From Halobacterium salinarum DSM 3754 (GTDB lineage Archaea > Halobacteriota > Halobacteria > Halobacteriales > Halobacteriaceae): a DNA stretch of 64,000 nucleotides. Location of the stretch: assembly GCF_008124605.1 (NCBI RefSeq), contig NZ_VRYN01000002.1, positions 248,001-312,000 of the forward strand, written 5' to 3'. The notes under the pieces were generated by a model, which saw nothing but the letters and a program-made list of their open reading frames with translations, did no database searches and had not been told where the DNA came from. The position numbers and the translations under genes are program-made. This document shows, piece by piece, positions 50,518 to 58,449 of this stretch; the first letter of the stretch is position 1, and each line of letters opens with the position of its first letter.

Positions 50518-51780
50518 TCAGTCACCCGTCGACGCCGAGACCGCCGTGGCGTCCGGGACGGTTTCGTACACCTGCGTGTAGACGACGGCTAGCGCGAGCG
50601 CCGCCAGCACGCCCCCGATGAGGAACGGTGTCGCGAGGCCGTACGCGGCGAGGAACCCCGACGCCAGCGGCCCGATCGCGGTGCCGAGTCCGAACCCCAT
50701 CGTGAGCACCGCCAGCGTGCTCCCGGATTCGCCGGCGCCCGCGAGGTCGCCCGCGACCGCAAGCGACGGCGCGAACACCGCCGCGACGGCGATCCCCTGC
50801 ACGAAGCGCGCGAGGATCATGGTGGCGGGGGTCGGCGCGTAGCCCTGCGCGATCGTGGCGGGGATCAGGATGATGAACCCCGCGATGATGAACGGCCGGC
50901 GGCCGTAGGTGTCGCTGGCGGTGCCGATGGGCACCTGGAACATGACGTTGGCGAGCGTGACCGCGCCGAACTCCGCGCCGAACAGGATCGACGACTGGTC
51001 GAGTTTGCCGTTGATCTTGGCTTCGAGGGTTGCGAACATCGCGATGCAGATCCCCATGGCGACGGTGGCGATGCCGAGCGCGAACACGGGGTCGAGGACG
51101 GCGTCGTCGCCACGCACCGCGATCGAGAGGTCGTCGCCGGCGTCCGCGCCGTCGGTGTCGGGTTCGTCGACGGTGAGCTCGACGAGCACGAAGCTCGTGA
51201 GCGCGCCGGCGGCGGCGACGCCGAACGCGGCGTTGAAGCTGAACACTTCGAGCACCACGCCGGCGATGATGGGGCCGAACCCGAACCCGATCAGGCGGAA
51301 GGTGTTGAACACGCCGAAGTTGCTGCCGCGGGTCTCGGTGGTCCCGAGTTCGCTGACCAGCGCGACCGTGGCGGGCACCGTGAGCGCCGCGCCGATGCCC
51401 TGGAGCGCGCGCAACACCAACAGGAGCCGGTAGTCGGAGACGAACGCGTACGCGCCGGACGCGAGCGCGAGCAACACCAGGCCGCCGAGGATGAACGGCT
51501 TTCGAACGCCCGTGCGGTCCGAGAGCCGGCCGGTGAACGGTTGCAGGAAGCTGTTCAGGAAGCCGAACGTCGACAGCACGATCCCGATGAGGAGCGCCGG
51601 CGTGACCGTCAGCACGGAGACCCCGGCGACCGACAGCGGCCCGGTCAGCGAGTCGACGGCGACGTATCCTTCGCCGATGTACGCCGGCAGTAAGACGATG
51701 AGAAACGAGTTCCCGAGCGCGTCGGCCATGCGTGCGAGTGCGAGCGTGAGCACGCGCCGATCCGTATCCAACAATCCCAT
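50518..51780 (-). CDS. Major facilitator superfamily transporter
   Basis: This 420-residue protein has 12 predicted membrane helices. The cytoplasmic loop between helices 2 and 3 carries FTGRLSDRTGVRKPFILGG (the MFS motif GRxSDRxGRK), and a second PIGTASDTYGRRPFIIAG occurs between helices 8 and 9, as in drug-exporter type MFS. A polar linker TVDEPDTDGADAGDDLSIAVRGDD separates the halves. The substrate is unknown. The stop is adjacent to that of the convergent enoyl-CoA hydratase gene. An AAACG-containing box is about 28 bp before ATG 51780. Confidence 0.92.
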   Translation of the reverse strand: MGLLDTDRRVLTLALARMADALGNSFLIVLLPAYIGEGYVAVDSLTGPLSVAGVSVLTVTPALLIGIVLSTFGFLNSFLQPFTGRLSDRTGVRKPFILGGLVLLALASGAYAFVSDYRLLLVLRALQGIGAALTVPATVALVSELGTTETRGSNFGVFNTFRLIGFGFGPIIAGVVLEVFSFNAAFGVAAAGALTSFVLVELTVDEPDTDGADAGDDLSIAVRGDDAVLDPVFALGIATVAMGICIAMFATLEAKINGKLDQSSILFGAEFGAVTLANVMFQVPIGTASDTYGRRPFIIAGFIILIPATIAQGYAPTPATMILARFVQGIAVAAVFAPSLAVAGDLAGAGESGSTLAVLTMGFGLGTAIGPLASGFLAAYGLATPFLIGGVLAALALAVVYTQVYETVPDATAVSASTGD

Positions 51781-51891
51781 TGTGCGTGTACTCGGGTTCC
51801 CGGCGTTTGATGCTTCGGGACCGGGCAGGCAGTGTGTCTGGTCGGCGCTGAAACACGACGCTTAACTGACCCGCGGTGCTAGCCGGGGAGC

Positions 51892-52206
51892 ATGGAGTTC
51901 TGCGACGACTGCGGCTCGATGATGAAAGCCGACGACGAGCTGTGGGTATGCAGCAGCTGCGGGCACAAGCAACCCAAGGACCCGTCGGCGAGTTTCGTCG
52001 TCACCGAAGGCCAGGAGGAGACCGAGGTCGTCGACGTCAGCGACGCCCAGGACCGCGGCCTGCCGACGACGAGCGTCGTCTGCCCGGACTGTGACAACGA
52101 CGAAGCCCACTGGTATATGCAGCAGATCCGGTCGGCCGACGAGTCCGAGACGCGGTTTTTCATCTGCACGGAGTGCGAGCACCGCTGGCGCGAAGACGAC
52201 AACTAG
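51892..52206 (+). CDS. tfs: Transcription factor S (archaeal TFS, RNA cleavage factor)
   Basis: This 104-residue protein has two zinc ribbons: CDDCGSMM with CSSCGHKQ at the N-terminus and VCPDCDNDEAHWYMQQIRSADESETRFFICTECEHRW at the C-terminus. The C-terminal ribbon with QIRSADESETRFF..C..C carries the DE pair that catalyses RNA polymerase transcript cleavage, as in TFIIS. The N-terminal ribbon matches RPB9. It therefore acts to rescue backtracked RNA polymerase. ATG 51892 lies 28 bp after a CTTAACTG box. Confidence 0.95.
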   Translation: MEFCDDCGSMMKADDELWVCSSCGHKQPKDPSASFVVTEGQEETEVVDVSDAQDRGLPTTSVVCPDCDNDEAHWYMQQIRSADESETRFFICTECEHRWREDDN

Positions 52207-52320
52207 GCGGCCGTTGTGTGGCTGGTTTGTCGGTGCCGAGACACGCGCCCAGCAGCGCCACCGGCCGACCCCACCGCCACCAGGCCGGCTTGACCCCGCG
52301 GGATTGGTGGCGTGGGTCAG

Positions 52321-52351
52321 CGCCCGGAACGACCGCTACGGGTTCCGGGCG
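52321..52351. terminator. Hairpin with the trmI stop codon in its loop
   Basis: CGCCCGGAAC (52321-52330) and GTTCCGGGCG (52342-52351) are perfect 10-bp inverted repeats with an 11-base loop. The stop codon of trmI (52336-52338 on the minus strand) lies in the loop, so one arm is the last trmI codons and the other follows the stop. It may be a 3' stability or termination element shared with tfs on the plus strand. Confidence 0.5.
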
Positions 52352-53052
52352 AACAACAGGTAGCCGGTGTGACCGACGCCCGCGGTCGACGGGCGGCTTC
52401 CGCGGTCGTCGAAGTCCATGCGGCGCTGGATCGTCTCCATGGCGTCGATGTCCACGAGGCCGGCGTCGCGGGCGGCCTGGGTCGTGGCGCGCGCGTTCTC
52501 CACGAACGGCGAGTAGACGGCGACCTGGCCGCCGGACACCAGGAGGTCGTCGGCGTGCGCGACAACGTCGGGGGCGTCCTGGGTGTCCAGCGTGAGCACG
52601 TCGAACGTGCCGAGCGCGTCGAGGTCCGCGGTGACATCGCCGGCGCGCACCGAGACGGCGTCCGAAACGCCGGCAAGCGACATGTTCTCGCGGGCGACGG
52701 CCGCGAAGTCGGCGTCCTGCTCGTAGGTCGTGACGTCCGCCCCGGCGCGCCCGAGGTACGCCGCCAGCACGCCCGTTCCCGTGCCGGCGTCGAGCACGCG
52801 ATCCGCGCCCGAGACGCCCGTGTGGCCCATGACGAGGCCGATGTCCTTGGGCATCATCGGCGCGCCCGTGCGCTCGAAGTGGTTGAACAGGTCGGGGCCG
52901 CGAAGCTCCCGGACCGTGAACGGTTCGCCGAGATGCGTCTCGACGGTCTCCCCGGGGGTGGGGTCGTCGGGGGCCTCGATGACGCCGAGGTCCGTGTGCA
53001 GCTCCTCGCCGGGGGCAACGAGGAACTCGCGGTCCCCCCGCACCAGCAACAT
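52336..53052 (-). CDS. trmI: tRNA (adenine-N1)-methyltransferase TrmI
   Basis: This 238-residue S-adenosylmethionine-dependent enzyme forms m1A in the T-loop of tRNA. It has an N-terminal small beta domain (LVRGDREFLVAPGEELHTDLGVIEAP) followed by the Rossmann methyltransferase core with DRVLDAGTGTGVLAAYLGRAGADVTTYEQD and the Asp of FDVLTLDTQDAPDVV. PMMPKDIGLVMGHTG precedes the SAM motif, as in this family. ATG 53052 overlaps the nac stop codon by one base (TGATG). The C-terminus lies in a hairpin. Confidence 0.93.
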   Translation of the reverse strand: MLLVRGDREFLVAPGEELHTDLGVIEAPDDPTPGETVETHLGEPFTVRELRGPDLFNHFERTGAPMMPKDIGLVMGHTGVSGADRVLDAGTGTGVLAAYLGRAGADVTTYEQDADFAAVARENMSLAGVSDAVSVRAGDVTADLDALGTFDVLTLDTQDAPDVVAHADDLLVSGGQVAVYSPFVENARATTQAARDAGLVDIDAMETIQRRMDFDDRGSRPSTAGVGHTGYLLFARNP

Positions 53053-53444
53053 CACTCGTCTACGTGGTCGATGGCGGCCGCTAGATCGCCGTCGGCGGCT
53101 TCGAGCGCTTCGCGGGCTTCGTCTTCGGGGACGCTCGCCCGCTGCACGACGATGTCGACGTCGCCCTGCGGGATGGCGTCATCGTCGTCGGTGTCGTCGC
53201 TGTCGTCGGCGGGGGCGGCCTCGATGGCGTCGGCGGCGTCGCGCTCGACCGGGTCACCGAGCACCTGGTAGGTTTCCTGCCCGCGGGCGTCCATCTTCGT
53301 CACGTCGGGGTCCGAGAACACGACCTCGGTGCCGTCGTCGAGCGAGATGACGACCTCGGTGGCGTCGAGCTCGTCGACGTCGATGCCCATTTGTTCCATC
53401 ATCTGCTGCATCTTCCGGGGGTTCATGCCGCCGCCTCCAAACAT
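53052..53444 (-). CDS. nac: Nascent polypeptide-associated complex protein (NAC), archaeal
   Basis: This 130-residue protein has the N-terminal NAC beta-barrel (MNPRKMQQMMEQMGIDVDELDATEVVISLDDGTEVVFSDPDVTKMDARGQETYQVLG) and a C-terminal UBA domain (VDIVVQRASVPEDEAREALEAADGDLAAAIDHV) joined by an acidic linker. It binds nascent chains at the ribosome exit. It is followed by trmI with a one-base overlap. A GTTTTTG box on the minus strand lies about 27 bp before ATG 53444. Confidence 0.94.
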   Translation of the reverse strand: MFGGGGMNPRKMQQMMEQMGIDVDELDATEVVISLDDGTEVVFSDPDVTKMDARGQETYQVLGDPVERDAADAIEAAPADDSDDTDDDDAIPQGDVDIVVQRASVPEDEAREALEAADGDLAAAIDHVDE

Positions 53445-53560
53445 GGGTAGACGCTCGCGGCGCGGGATCAAAAACCCCACGCAGTTGTCGCGGCCAGCGG
53501 GGCTGCGTGTCGGATCGGCTGGGCCGTGTGGCTTTGGTGGTGTAGCCCGAACCCACGGGC

Positions 53561-54904
53561 GTGAACGACACACCACCCGGGCCACGCGGGGACCCAGTGT
53601 TCGGAAGCAGCCGCCAGTACGCCGACGACCCGACGGCGTTTCTGGAGGGCGTCGAGCGCGCCTACGACGGGATCGCGGCCTTCGACATGGGACCCATGGA
53701 GACGTACGTGGTGACCGAGCCCGCGCTCGTCGAGCGGCTGCTCGTGAGCGACGCCGCCGAGTTCCGGAAGCCGGAGTTCCAGGCCGACGCCATCGACGAC
53801 CTGCTCGGGGACGGCCTGCTGTTGAGCGAGGGCGAATCGTGGCGCGAGCAGCGCGGCCGCGCCAATCCGGCGTTCTCGATGGCGCGCGTCGCCGGGTTCG
53901 ACGCGGACATCGCCGCCCACGCCGCCGACAGGGTCGACGACTGGCCGGTCGGCGACACCGTCGACGTGGAGGCGGCGATGACACACATCACCCTGGACGT
54001 GATCCTGGACGTGATGCTTGGCGTGTCGCTGCCCGAGGCGCGCGTGGACGCCATCGGGGACGCCCTGGAGCCGGTGGGCGCGCGTTTCGAGCCGGACCCC
54101 GTGCGGTTCGCGGTGCCGGAGTGGCTGCCGATGCCCGACGACCGGGAGTACGCGGCGGCGGTCGCGACGCTTGACGATCTCGTCGACGACATCGTCGCTG
54201 CGCGCGAGGGGACCGCCAGCGGGGGCGACGGGGACGATCCCATGGACTTGTTGTCGGTGTTGTTGCGCGCCCGCGACCGCGGCGAGCAGTCCCTGGATCG
54301 GCTCCGCGACGAGGTGATGACGACGCTGCTGGCGGGCCACGACACGACCGCGTTGACCCTGACGTACACGTGGTTCCTGCTGTCCGAGCATCCCGACGTG
54401 GAGGCACGGCTGCACGCCGAACTGGACGGCGCGCTCGACGACGGCGCACAGCCCACCGTCGCGCAGCTCCAGGATCTCGACTACCTTGAGTGGGTGCTCC
54501 AGGAGTCGATGCGGCTGTATCCGCCGGTCTACAACGTCTTTCGAACGCCGATCGAGCCGGTCGAGCTGGCCGGCTCGGAGGTGCCGGCCGGCGCGCCCAT
54601 CATGCTCCCACAGTGGGCGATCCACCGCTCCCCGGACCACTGGGACGACCCCGAGGCGTTCGACCCCGAACGCTGGCGGCCCGAGCGCCGCGCCGACCGC
54701 CCGCGGTTCGCGTACTTCCCGTTCGGCGGCGGCCCGCGTCACTGCATCGGCAAACAGCTGGCGCTGCTGGAAGCCAAACTCATCGTGGCGACCGTCGCCA
54801 GCGACTACCGGCTGCGGTACGAGGGCGACACCCCGTTGTCGTTCGTGCCGTCGCTGACGATCCACCCCGAACAGGAGATGCGGATGCGGGTCGAGCCGCG
54901 GTAG
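53561..54904 (+). CDS. Cytochrome P450 (CYP174A-like)
   Basis: This 447-residue P450 monooxygenase has the I-helix motif LAGHDTTALTLTYTW, the K-helix ExxR as ESMRLYPPVY, the PERWRPER segment, and the haem-binding FPFGGGPRHCIGKQLALLE with Cys395 as thiolate ligand. The start is GTG 53561 (MNDTPPGPRGDPVFGSSRQY). Halobacterium has a single soluble P450 of class CYP174; this is probably that one, by recollection. The substrate is unknown. The redox partner is likely to be a ferredoxin/reductase pair. Confidence 0.93.
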   Translation: MNDTPPGPRGDPVFGSSRQYADDPTAFLEGVERAYDGIAAFDMGPMETYVVTEPALVERLLVSDAAEFRKPEFQADAIDDLLGDGLLLSEGESWREQRGRANPAFSMARVAGFDADIAAHAADRVDDWPVGDTVDVEAAMTHITLDVILDVMLGVSLPEARVDAIGDALEPVGARFEPDPVRFAVPEWLPMPDDREYAAAVATLDDLVDDIVAAREGTASGGDGDDPMDLLSVLLRARDRGEQSLDRLRDEVMTTLLAGHDTTALTLTYTWFLLSEHPDVEARLHAELDGALDDGAQPTVAQLQDLDYLEWVLQESMRLYPPVYNVFRTPIEPVELAGSEVPAGAPIMLPQWAIHRSPDHWDDPEAFDPERWRPERRADRPRFAYFPFGGGPRHCIGKQLALLEAKLIVATVASDYRLRYEGDTPLSFVPSLTIHPEQEMRMRVEPR

Positions 54905-54911
54905 CCCGCCG

Positions 54912-55391
54912 TTACGCGTCGGTCGCGGGAACGCCGGCCCGCACCGACACCGCCATCCCGGTCTCGAAGTCCCGCATCGACGCGGCGTCGAGTTCGGCGC
55001 GCCCGACCGCGAGCAGGCGGCCGTCCTCGTGCACCACCGCGAGCTCGTCGCCCTGGCGGGCGTCGTCGTCGACATCGGTGACGAACTTCGCGAACACGTT
55101 CTTGCCGTCGCGGACGAACGGCTCGCTCTCGTCGCCGACGACGACGCGAGCCCGGGGGTGTTCGAGCGCGTCGATCAGTCGCTGGCCGCCGGCGGGGCCA
55201 AGCGTGAGGCGGCCGTCGAGCCCGACGGAGACGAGGCGCGCGCCGTCGTCGCGGTGGATCTGCTGGGGGCGACCGGTGCTGGACCGCTGCACGTGGTGGG
55301 GTTTGTCTTCGGGGAACAGCGCCCGCCCGGCCGCCGCCCCATACTGGTAGGCAGCGACGGTGCGAAGCGCCGGAATGCCGGCATCCTGCAT
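54912..55391 (-). CDS. PUA-domain protein
   Basis: This 159-residue protein ends with a PUA RNA-binding domain (about 80-155: ARVVVGDESEPFVRDGKNVFAKFVTDVDDDARQGDELAVVHEDGRLLAVGRAELDAASM), matching the PUA domain of archaeal tRNA-guanine transglycosylase-type proteins. The N-terminal 75 residues, with LRTVAAYQYGAAAGRALFP, form the small domain usually preceding it in that family. The catalytic domain is absent, so it is a stand-alone RNA-binding protein. An ATG 55391 promoter box (GCTTTACG on minus) is near 55415. Confidence 0.87.
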   Translation of the reverse strand: MQDAGIPALRTVAAYQYGAAAGRALFPEDKPHHVQRSSTGRPQQIHRDDGARLVSVGLDGRLTLGPAGGQRLIDALEHPRARVVVGDESEPFVRDGKNVFAKFVTDVDDDARQGDELAVVHEDGRLLAVGRAELDAASMRDFETGMAVSVRAGVPATDA

Positions 55392-55474
55392 GTCTGGGCG
55401 TGCGTGGGCCGCGCGTAAAGCGGCTTCGAGACCGAGTGAACGCGTTTATGTGGGCTGGCCTGTAACGAACGCGC

Positions 55475-55663
55475 ATGAACGACACCGCGAAGATCGCCGT
55501 TGCGGGCGTGCTGTTGCTCGCAAGCGCCGCGATACTCTTCTGGACGAGCCAGACGCCGACCACGTCGACGGTGGTGCTCGTGGCTGCCGGAACCGGAACG
55601 CTTGGGCTCGCGTTGGGCTCGATCCTGATGGGGATGACGGGCACCGACGGCCGGGTCGTGTAG
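55475..55663 (+). CDS. Small two-helix membrane protein
   Basis: This 62-residue protein has two membrane segments (about 6-24 IAVAGVLLLASAAILFW and 33-53 VVLVAAGTGTLGLALGSILMG) joined by a short TSQTPTTSTT turn. A GTTTATG box is about 28 bp before ATG 55475, which supports it as a real gene. It ends next to the stop of the convergent gene. The function is unknown. Confidence 0.7.
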   Translation: MNDTAKIAVAGVLLLASAAILFWTSQTPTTSTVVLVAAGTGTLGLALGSILMGMTGTDGRVV

Positions 55664-56161
55664 CTACAGCAGGAACGTCTCGGTGCGCTCGCTGAGATCG
55701 ACAAACGAGTCCGCGGCGTCGACGAGTTCCGTCGCCGCCGACTCTTCGAAGGCCATCACTTCGACGCGAACGCCCTCGTGGCGGAGGTGGCGACACAGCC
55801 GGGAGAAGTCACCGTCGCCGGTGCAAAGCACAATGGTGTCGATGTGATCGGCCAGCGACACCGCATCGAGGCTCATGCCGACGTCCCAGTCGGCTTTCTT
55901 CGAGCCGTCGCCGAACGTCTTGATGGCCTTGATCTTCGTCTCGAAGCCGATGTCCCGGAGCGCGTCGAAAAACCGGTCTTCGTCCTCGGATTGGGCGCGG
56001 ATCACGTACGCGATGGCGCGCGTGAGTTCGCGGTCCTGAACGCCTTTGTCCAGCAGGGCAGCGTAGTCGATGTTCTGAGAGTAAACGCTCTGTGCGGAGT
56101 GATAGAGGTTCTGTGAGTCAGCGAGTACAGCGACCCGCTGGGCGGGCTGAAGCGGCGGCAT
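55664..56161 (-). CDS. NYN/LabA-like PIN-fold domain protein
   Basis: This 165-residue protein of the NYN (DUF88/LabA) family has a PIN-like fold: RVAVLADSQNLYHSAQSVYSQ with the first Asp, and KKADWDVGMSLDAVSLADHIDTIVLCTGDGDFSRLCRHLRHEGVRVEVMAFEESAATELVDAADSFVDL with the later acidic residues (D in ADWD, GDGDF). Such proteins are predicted RNA nucleases. Start ATG 56161 is chosen; a minus-strand ACATTCAAG box lies about 29 bp before it. Its own stop abuts the small membrane protein gene. Confidence 0.92.
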   Translation of the reverse strand: MPPLQPAQRVAVLADSQNLYHSAQSVYSQNIDYAALLDKGVQDRELTRAIAYVIRAQSEDEDRFFDALRDIGFETKIKAIKTFGDGSKKADWDVGMSLDAVSLADHIDTIVLCTGDGDFSRLCRHLRHEGVRVEVMAFEESAATELVDAADSFVDLSERTETFLL

Positions 56162-56197
56162 GGATCTACCTCGGTGGCGCACGGTCTTGAATGTACG

Positions 56198-56839
56198 TCA
56201 GGCGGGCGGCGTGTCGTGGCGGGTGACGGCGAGCGTGTCGGGGTCGACGACGTAGTACGACTCCCAGGCCGGCTCCAGGCCGACGACGTGGGTGTCGCCG
56301 TAGTCGCATTCGGCGTGTTGGTGGTGGTGGCCGACCAGACACAGCGACGGTTGGAGGGCATCCAGGATGTCGTCGATGTGCTGGCAGCCCACGTCGTAGT
56401 CCTCCTCGACGGGGAGCCCGTTGGGGGCTTCGTGTGCCACGAAGATGTCGATGTCGTCGAGGTCCATGACCGCCTCGACGTCGCTGCGGACGAAATGCCG
56501 GCGGCGGTCGCCGCGCAACACCGCCCGGGGTTTGTCGAACTGGGTCGGCGCGTAGTTCCCGGTGAGGCCGGCGACCCGGCGGCCGTCGACGGTTGCGGCG
56601 GTGCTGTTCAGCAGCGTGGCGTTGGCGACGTCGTCGCTCTCGACGCGGCCGTTGCGGAGGGCGTCGATGGCGTCGAAGTCTTCGTTGTTGCCGCCGATGA
56701 AATACGTCTGCACCGGGAGGTCGTAGTACATGAGGTCGCCAGCCTGCACGGCGACGGACTCGTTGGCCGCGCGATACGCGGCGAACAGTGCCCGGCGCCG
56801 TCCGGGGGTTGTGGCGTGCGCGTCTCCGAGGACCAGCAT
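56198..56839 (-). CDS. Metallophosphoesterase (calcineurin-like)
   Basis: This 213-residue protein carries the metallophosphoesterase pattern: MLVLGDAHATTPG (D-x-H), VAVQAGDLMYYD (GD), IGGNNEDFDAID (GN[HN]E), DIFVAHEAPNG and CLVGHHHQHAE (GHxH). ATG 56839 starts at the first strand; an in-frame upstream ATG is less likely. A minus-strand TTTTTTG box is about 29 bp from this ATG. The substrate, a phosphate mono- or diester, is unknown. It lies between the NYN gene and purB. Confidence 0.9.
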   Translation of the reverse strand: MLVLGDAHATTPGRRRALFAAYRAANESVAVQAGDLMYYDLPVQTYFIGGNNEDFDAIDALRNGRVESDDVANATLLNSTAATVDGRRVAGLTGNYAPTQFDKPRAVLRGDRRRHFVRSDVEAVMDLDDIDIFVAHEAPNGLPVEEDYDVGCQHIDDILDALQPSLCLVGHHHQHAECDYGDTHVVGLEPAWESYYVVDPDTLAVTRHDTPPA

Positions 56840-56903
56840 TCGGACGCCGGTACGGGACACGCGGCAAAAAACCCGCGGAACCGGCGACGCCGACGGCGGC
56901 GCG

Positions 56904-58280
56904 TCAGGCGTCGCGCGCGATGTCGGCGGCGACGCCGACGTAGCGCTCGGGGGTCAACGCGAGCAGTTCGTCACGGGTGTCGGCGTCGATGTCGAGGCTG
57001 GCAAACAGCTCCTTGAAGTCGTCCAGGGAGACGCGTTCGCCCCGCGTGAGTGCTTTCACGCGCTCGTAGGCGTCGTCGTGGCCTTCCCGCCGGAGGATCG
57101 TCTGGACGGCCTCCCCGATGACTTCGGGGTTGGCGCGCAGGTCCTCCCGGAGCACCGCCTCGTTGGGGGTGACTGCGTCGAGGCCGTCCCCGAGCTTGCG
57201 GTAGGCGAGCAGGCAGTGCGCGAACGCCGCGCCGATGTTGCGTTTCACCGTCGAATCCGAGAGGTCCCGCTGGAGGCGACTGGTGGTGAGCGAGTCACCG
57301 AGGAACCCGAGGTCGCTGTTGGCTTTCGCGAGGTTGCCTTCGGCGTTCTCGAAGTCGATGGGGTTGACCTTGTGTGGCATCGTCGAGGAGCCGGTTTCGC
57401 CGTCGGCGGCGTCCTGGCCGAGGTAGCGCTGGGAGACGTACAGCCACGCGTCGACCGCGAGGTCTTCGAGGACGCCGTTCGCGCCCGCGACCGCGTCGAA
57501 CACCGCCGTGAGGTCGTCGCAGGGGTTGACCTGCGTGGTTGGTTCGGCGTACGCCAGCCCCAGGGAGTCCACGAACCGCGCAGCGAACGACCGCCAGTCC
57601 ACGTCCGGGAACGCCGCGGTGTGGGCCGCCCAGGTGCCGGAGGCACCGGCGAGCTTGCCCGTGAGTCCGTCGACGGCGTCGGTGATGCGGGCGAGCGCGC
57701 GCCCGAGTCGGGCGGCGTAGACGGCCATCTCCTTGCCGAACGTCGTCGGGGTGGCGGGCTGGCCGTGGGTGCGCGCGAGCATCGGGAGGTCGGCGTAGTC
57801 GTGTGCGAACGACACGAGGTCGTCGCGGAGGCCGCGCAACTCGGGCGTGAGGACGGCGGTGATCGCGCCGTCGACGAGCAGTCGGTACGCGAGGTTGTTG
57901 ACGTCCTCGCTGGTGAGCCCGAAGTGGATCCAGGAGTGGGCGCGCGCCGGGGCGTGCTCGCGCAGGAAGTACTCGACGGCTTTCACGTCGTGGTTGGTGG
58001 CGGCGTGGCCGAGCGCGCCCTCGGTCTCGATGCGCTTGACGAGGTCGGCGTCGGCTGCGTCGAAGGTCTTGTAGGCGTCCCGGAGCGCGGTGCGTTCGTC
58101 GCCAACGAGTTCGAGCGGGACGGCGTCGAGGTCCGCGAGCGCGAGCACGTACTCGGCTTCGACTTCGACGCGCGCCCGCATGAGCGCCGCCTCGCTGACG
58201 TACGGCGCGAGCGCGTCGGTGCGGCCGCTGTACCGGCCGTCGAGTGGCGACACCGCGTACAGGGCGTGGTCGTCGGTCAT
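56904..58280 (-). CDS. purB: Adenylosuccinate lyase
   Basis: This 458-residue fumarase/aspartase-family enzyme catalyses two steps of purine synthesis (SAICAR to AICAR plus fumarate, and adenylosuccinate to AMP plus fumarate). The signature GSSTMPHKVNPIDFENAEGN is clear. HFGLTSEDVNNLAYRL, ARTHGQPATPTTFGKEMAVY and the N-terminal LYAVSPLDGRYSGRTDALAPYVSEAAL match the bacterial-like PurB. Its start lies 170 bp from the divergent purN-purH fusion, so purine genes face away from each other. A minus-strand GGCTTTTGC box lies 27 bp from ATG 58280. Confidence 0.97.
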   Translation of the reverse strand: MTDDHALYAVSPLDGRYSGRTDALAPYVSEAALMRARVEVEAEYVLALADLDAVPLELVGDERTALRDAYKTFDAADADLVKRIETEGALGHAATNHDVKAVEYFLREHAPARAHSWIHFGLTSEDVNNLAYRLLVDGAITAVLTPELRGLRDDLVSFAHDYADLPMLARTHGQPATPTTFGKEMAVYAARLGRALARITDAVDGLTGKLAGASGTWAAHTAAFPDVDWRSFAARFVDSLGLAYAEPTTQVNPCDDLTAVFDAVAGANGVLEDLAVDAWLYVSQRYLGQDAADGETGSSTMPHKVNPIDFENAEGNLAKANSDLGFLGDSLTTSRLQRDLSDSTVKRNIGAAFAHCLLAYRKLGDGLDAVTPNEAVLREDLRANPEVIGEAVQTILRREGHDDAYERVKALTRGERVSLDDFKELFASLDIDADTRDELLALTPERYVGVAADIARDA

Positions 58281-58449
58281 GCCACCGACTGGCGGTGCTC
58301 GCCGCAAAAGCCTACCGATCCCGCCGACGCACGAGGATGTACATTTCCCGGCAACGGACGCCCGAAACACGCCGTTAGTATGCGAATTCATGGATACTCG
58401 GTCGTGTGGAACCACAACGGCTTTGCGGGAGGCGGCGGGTGTAGTCAGT

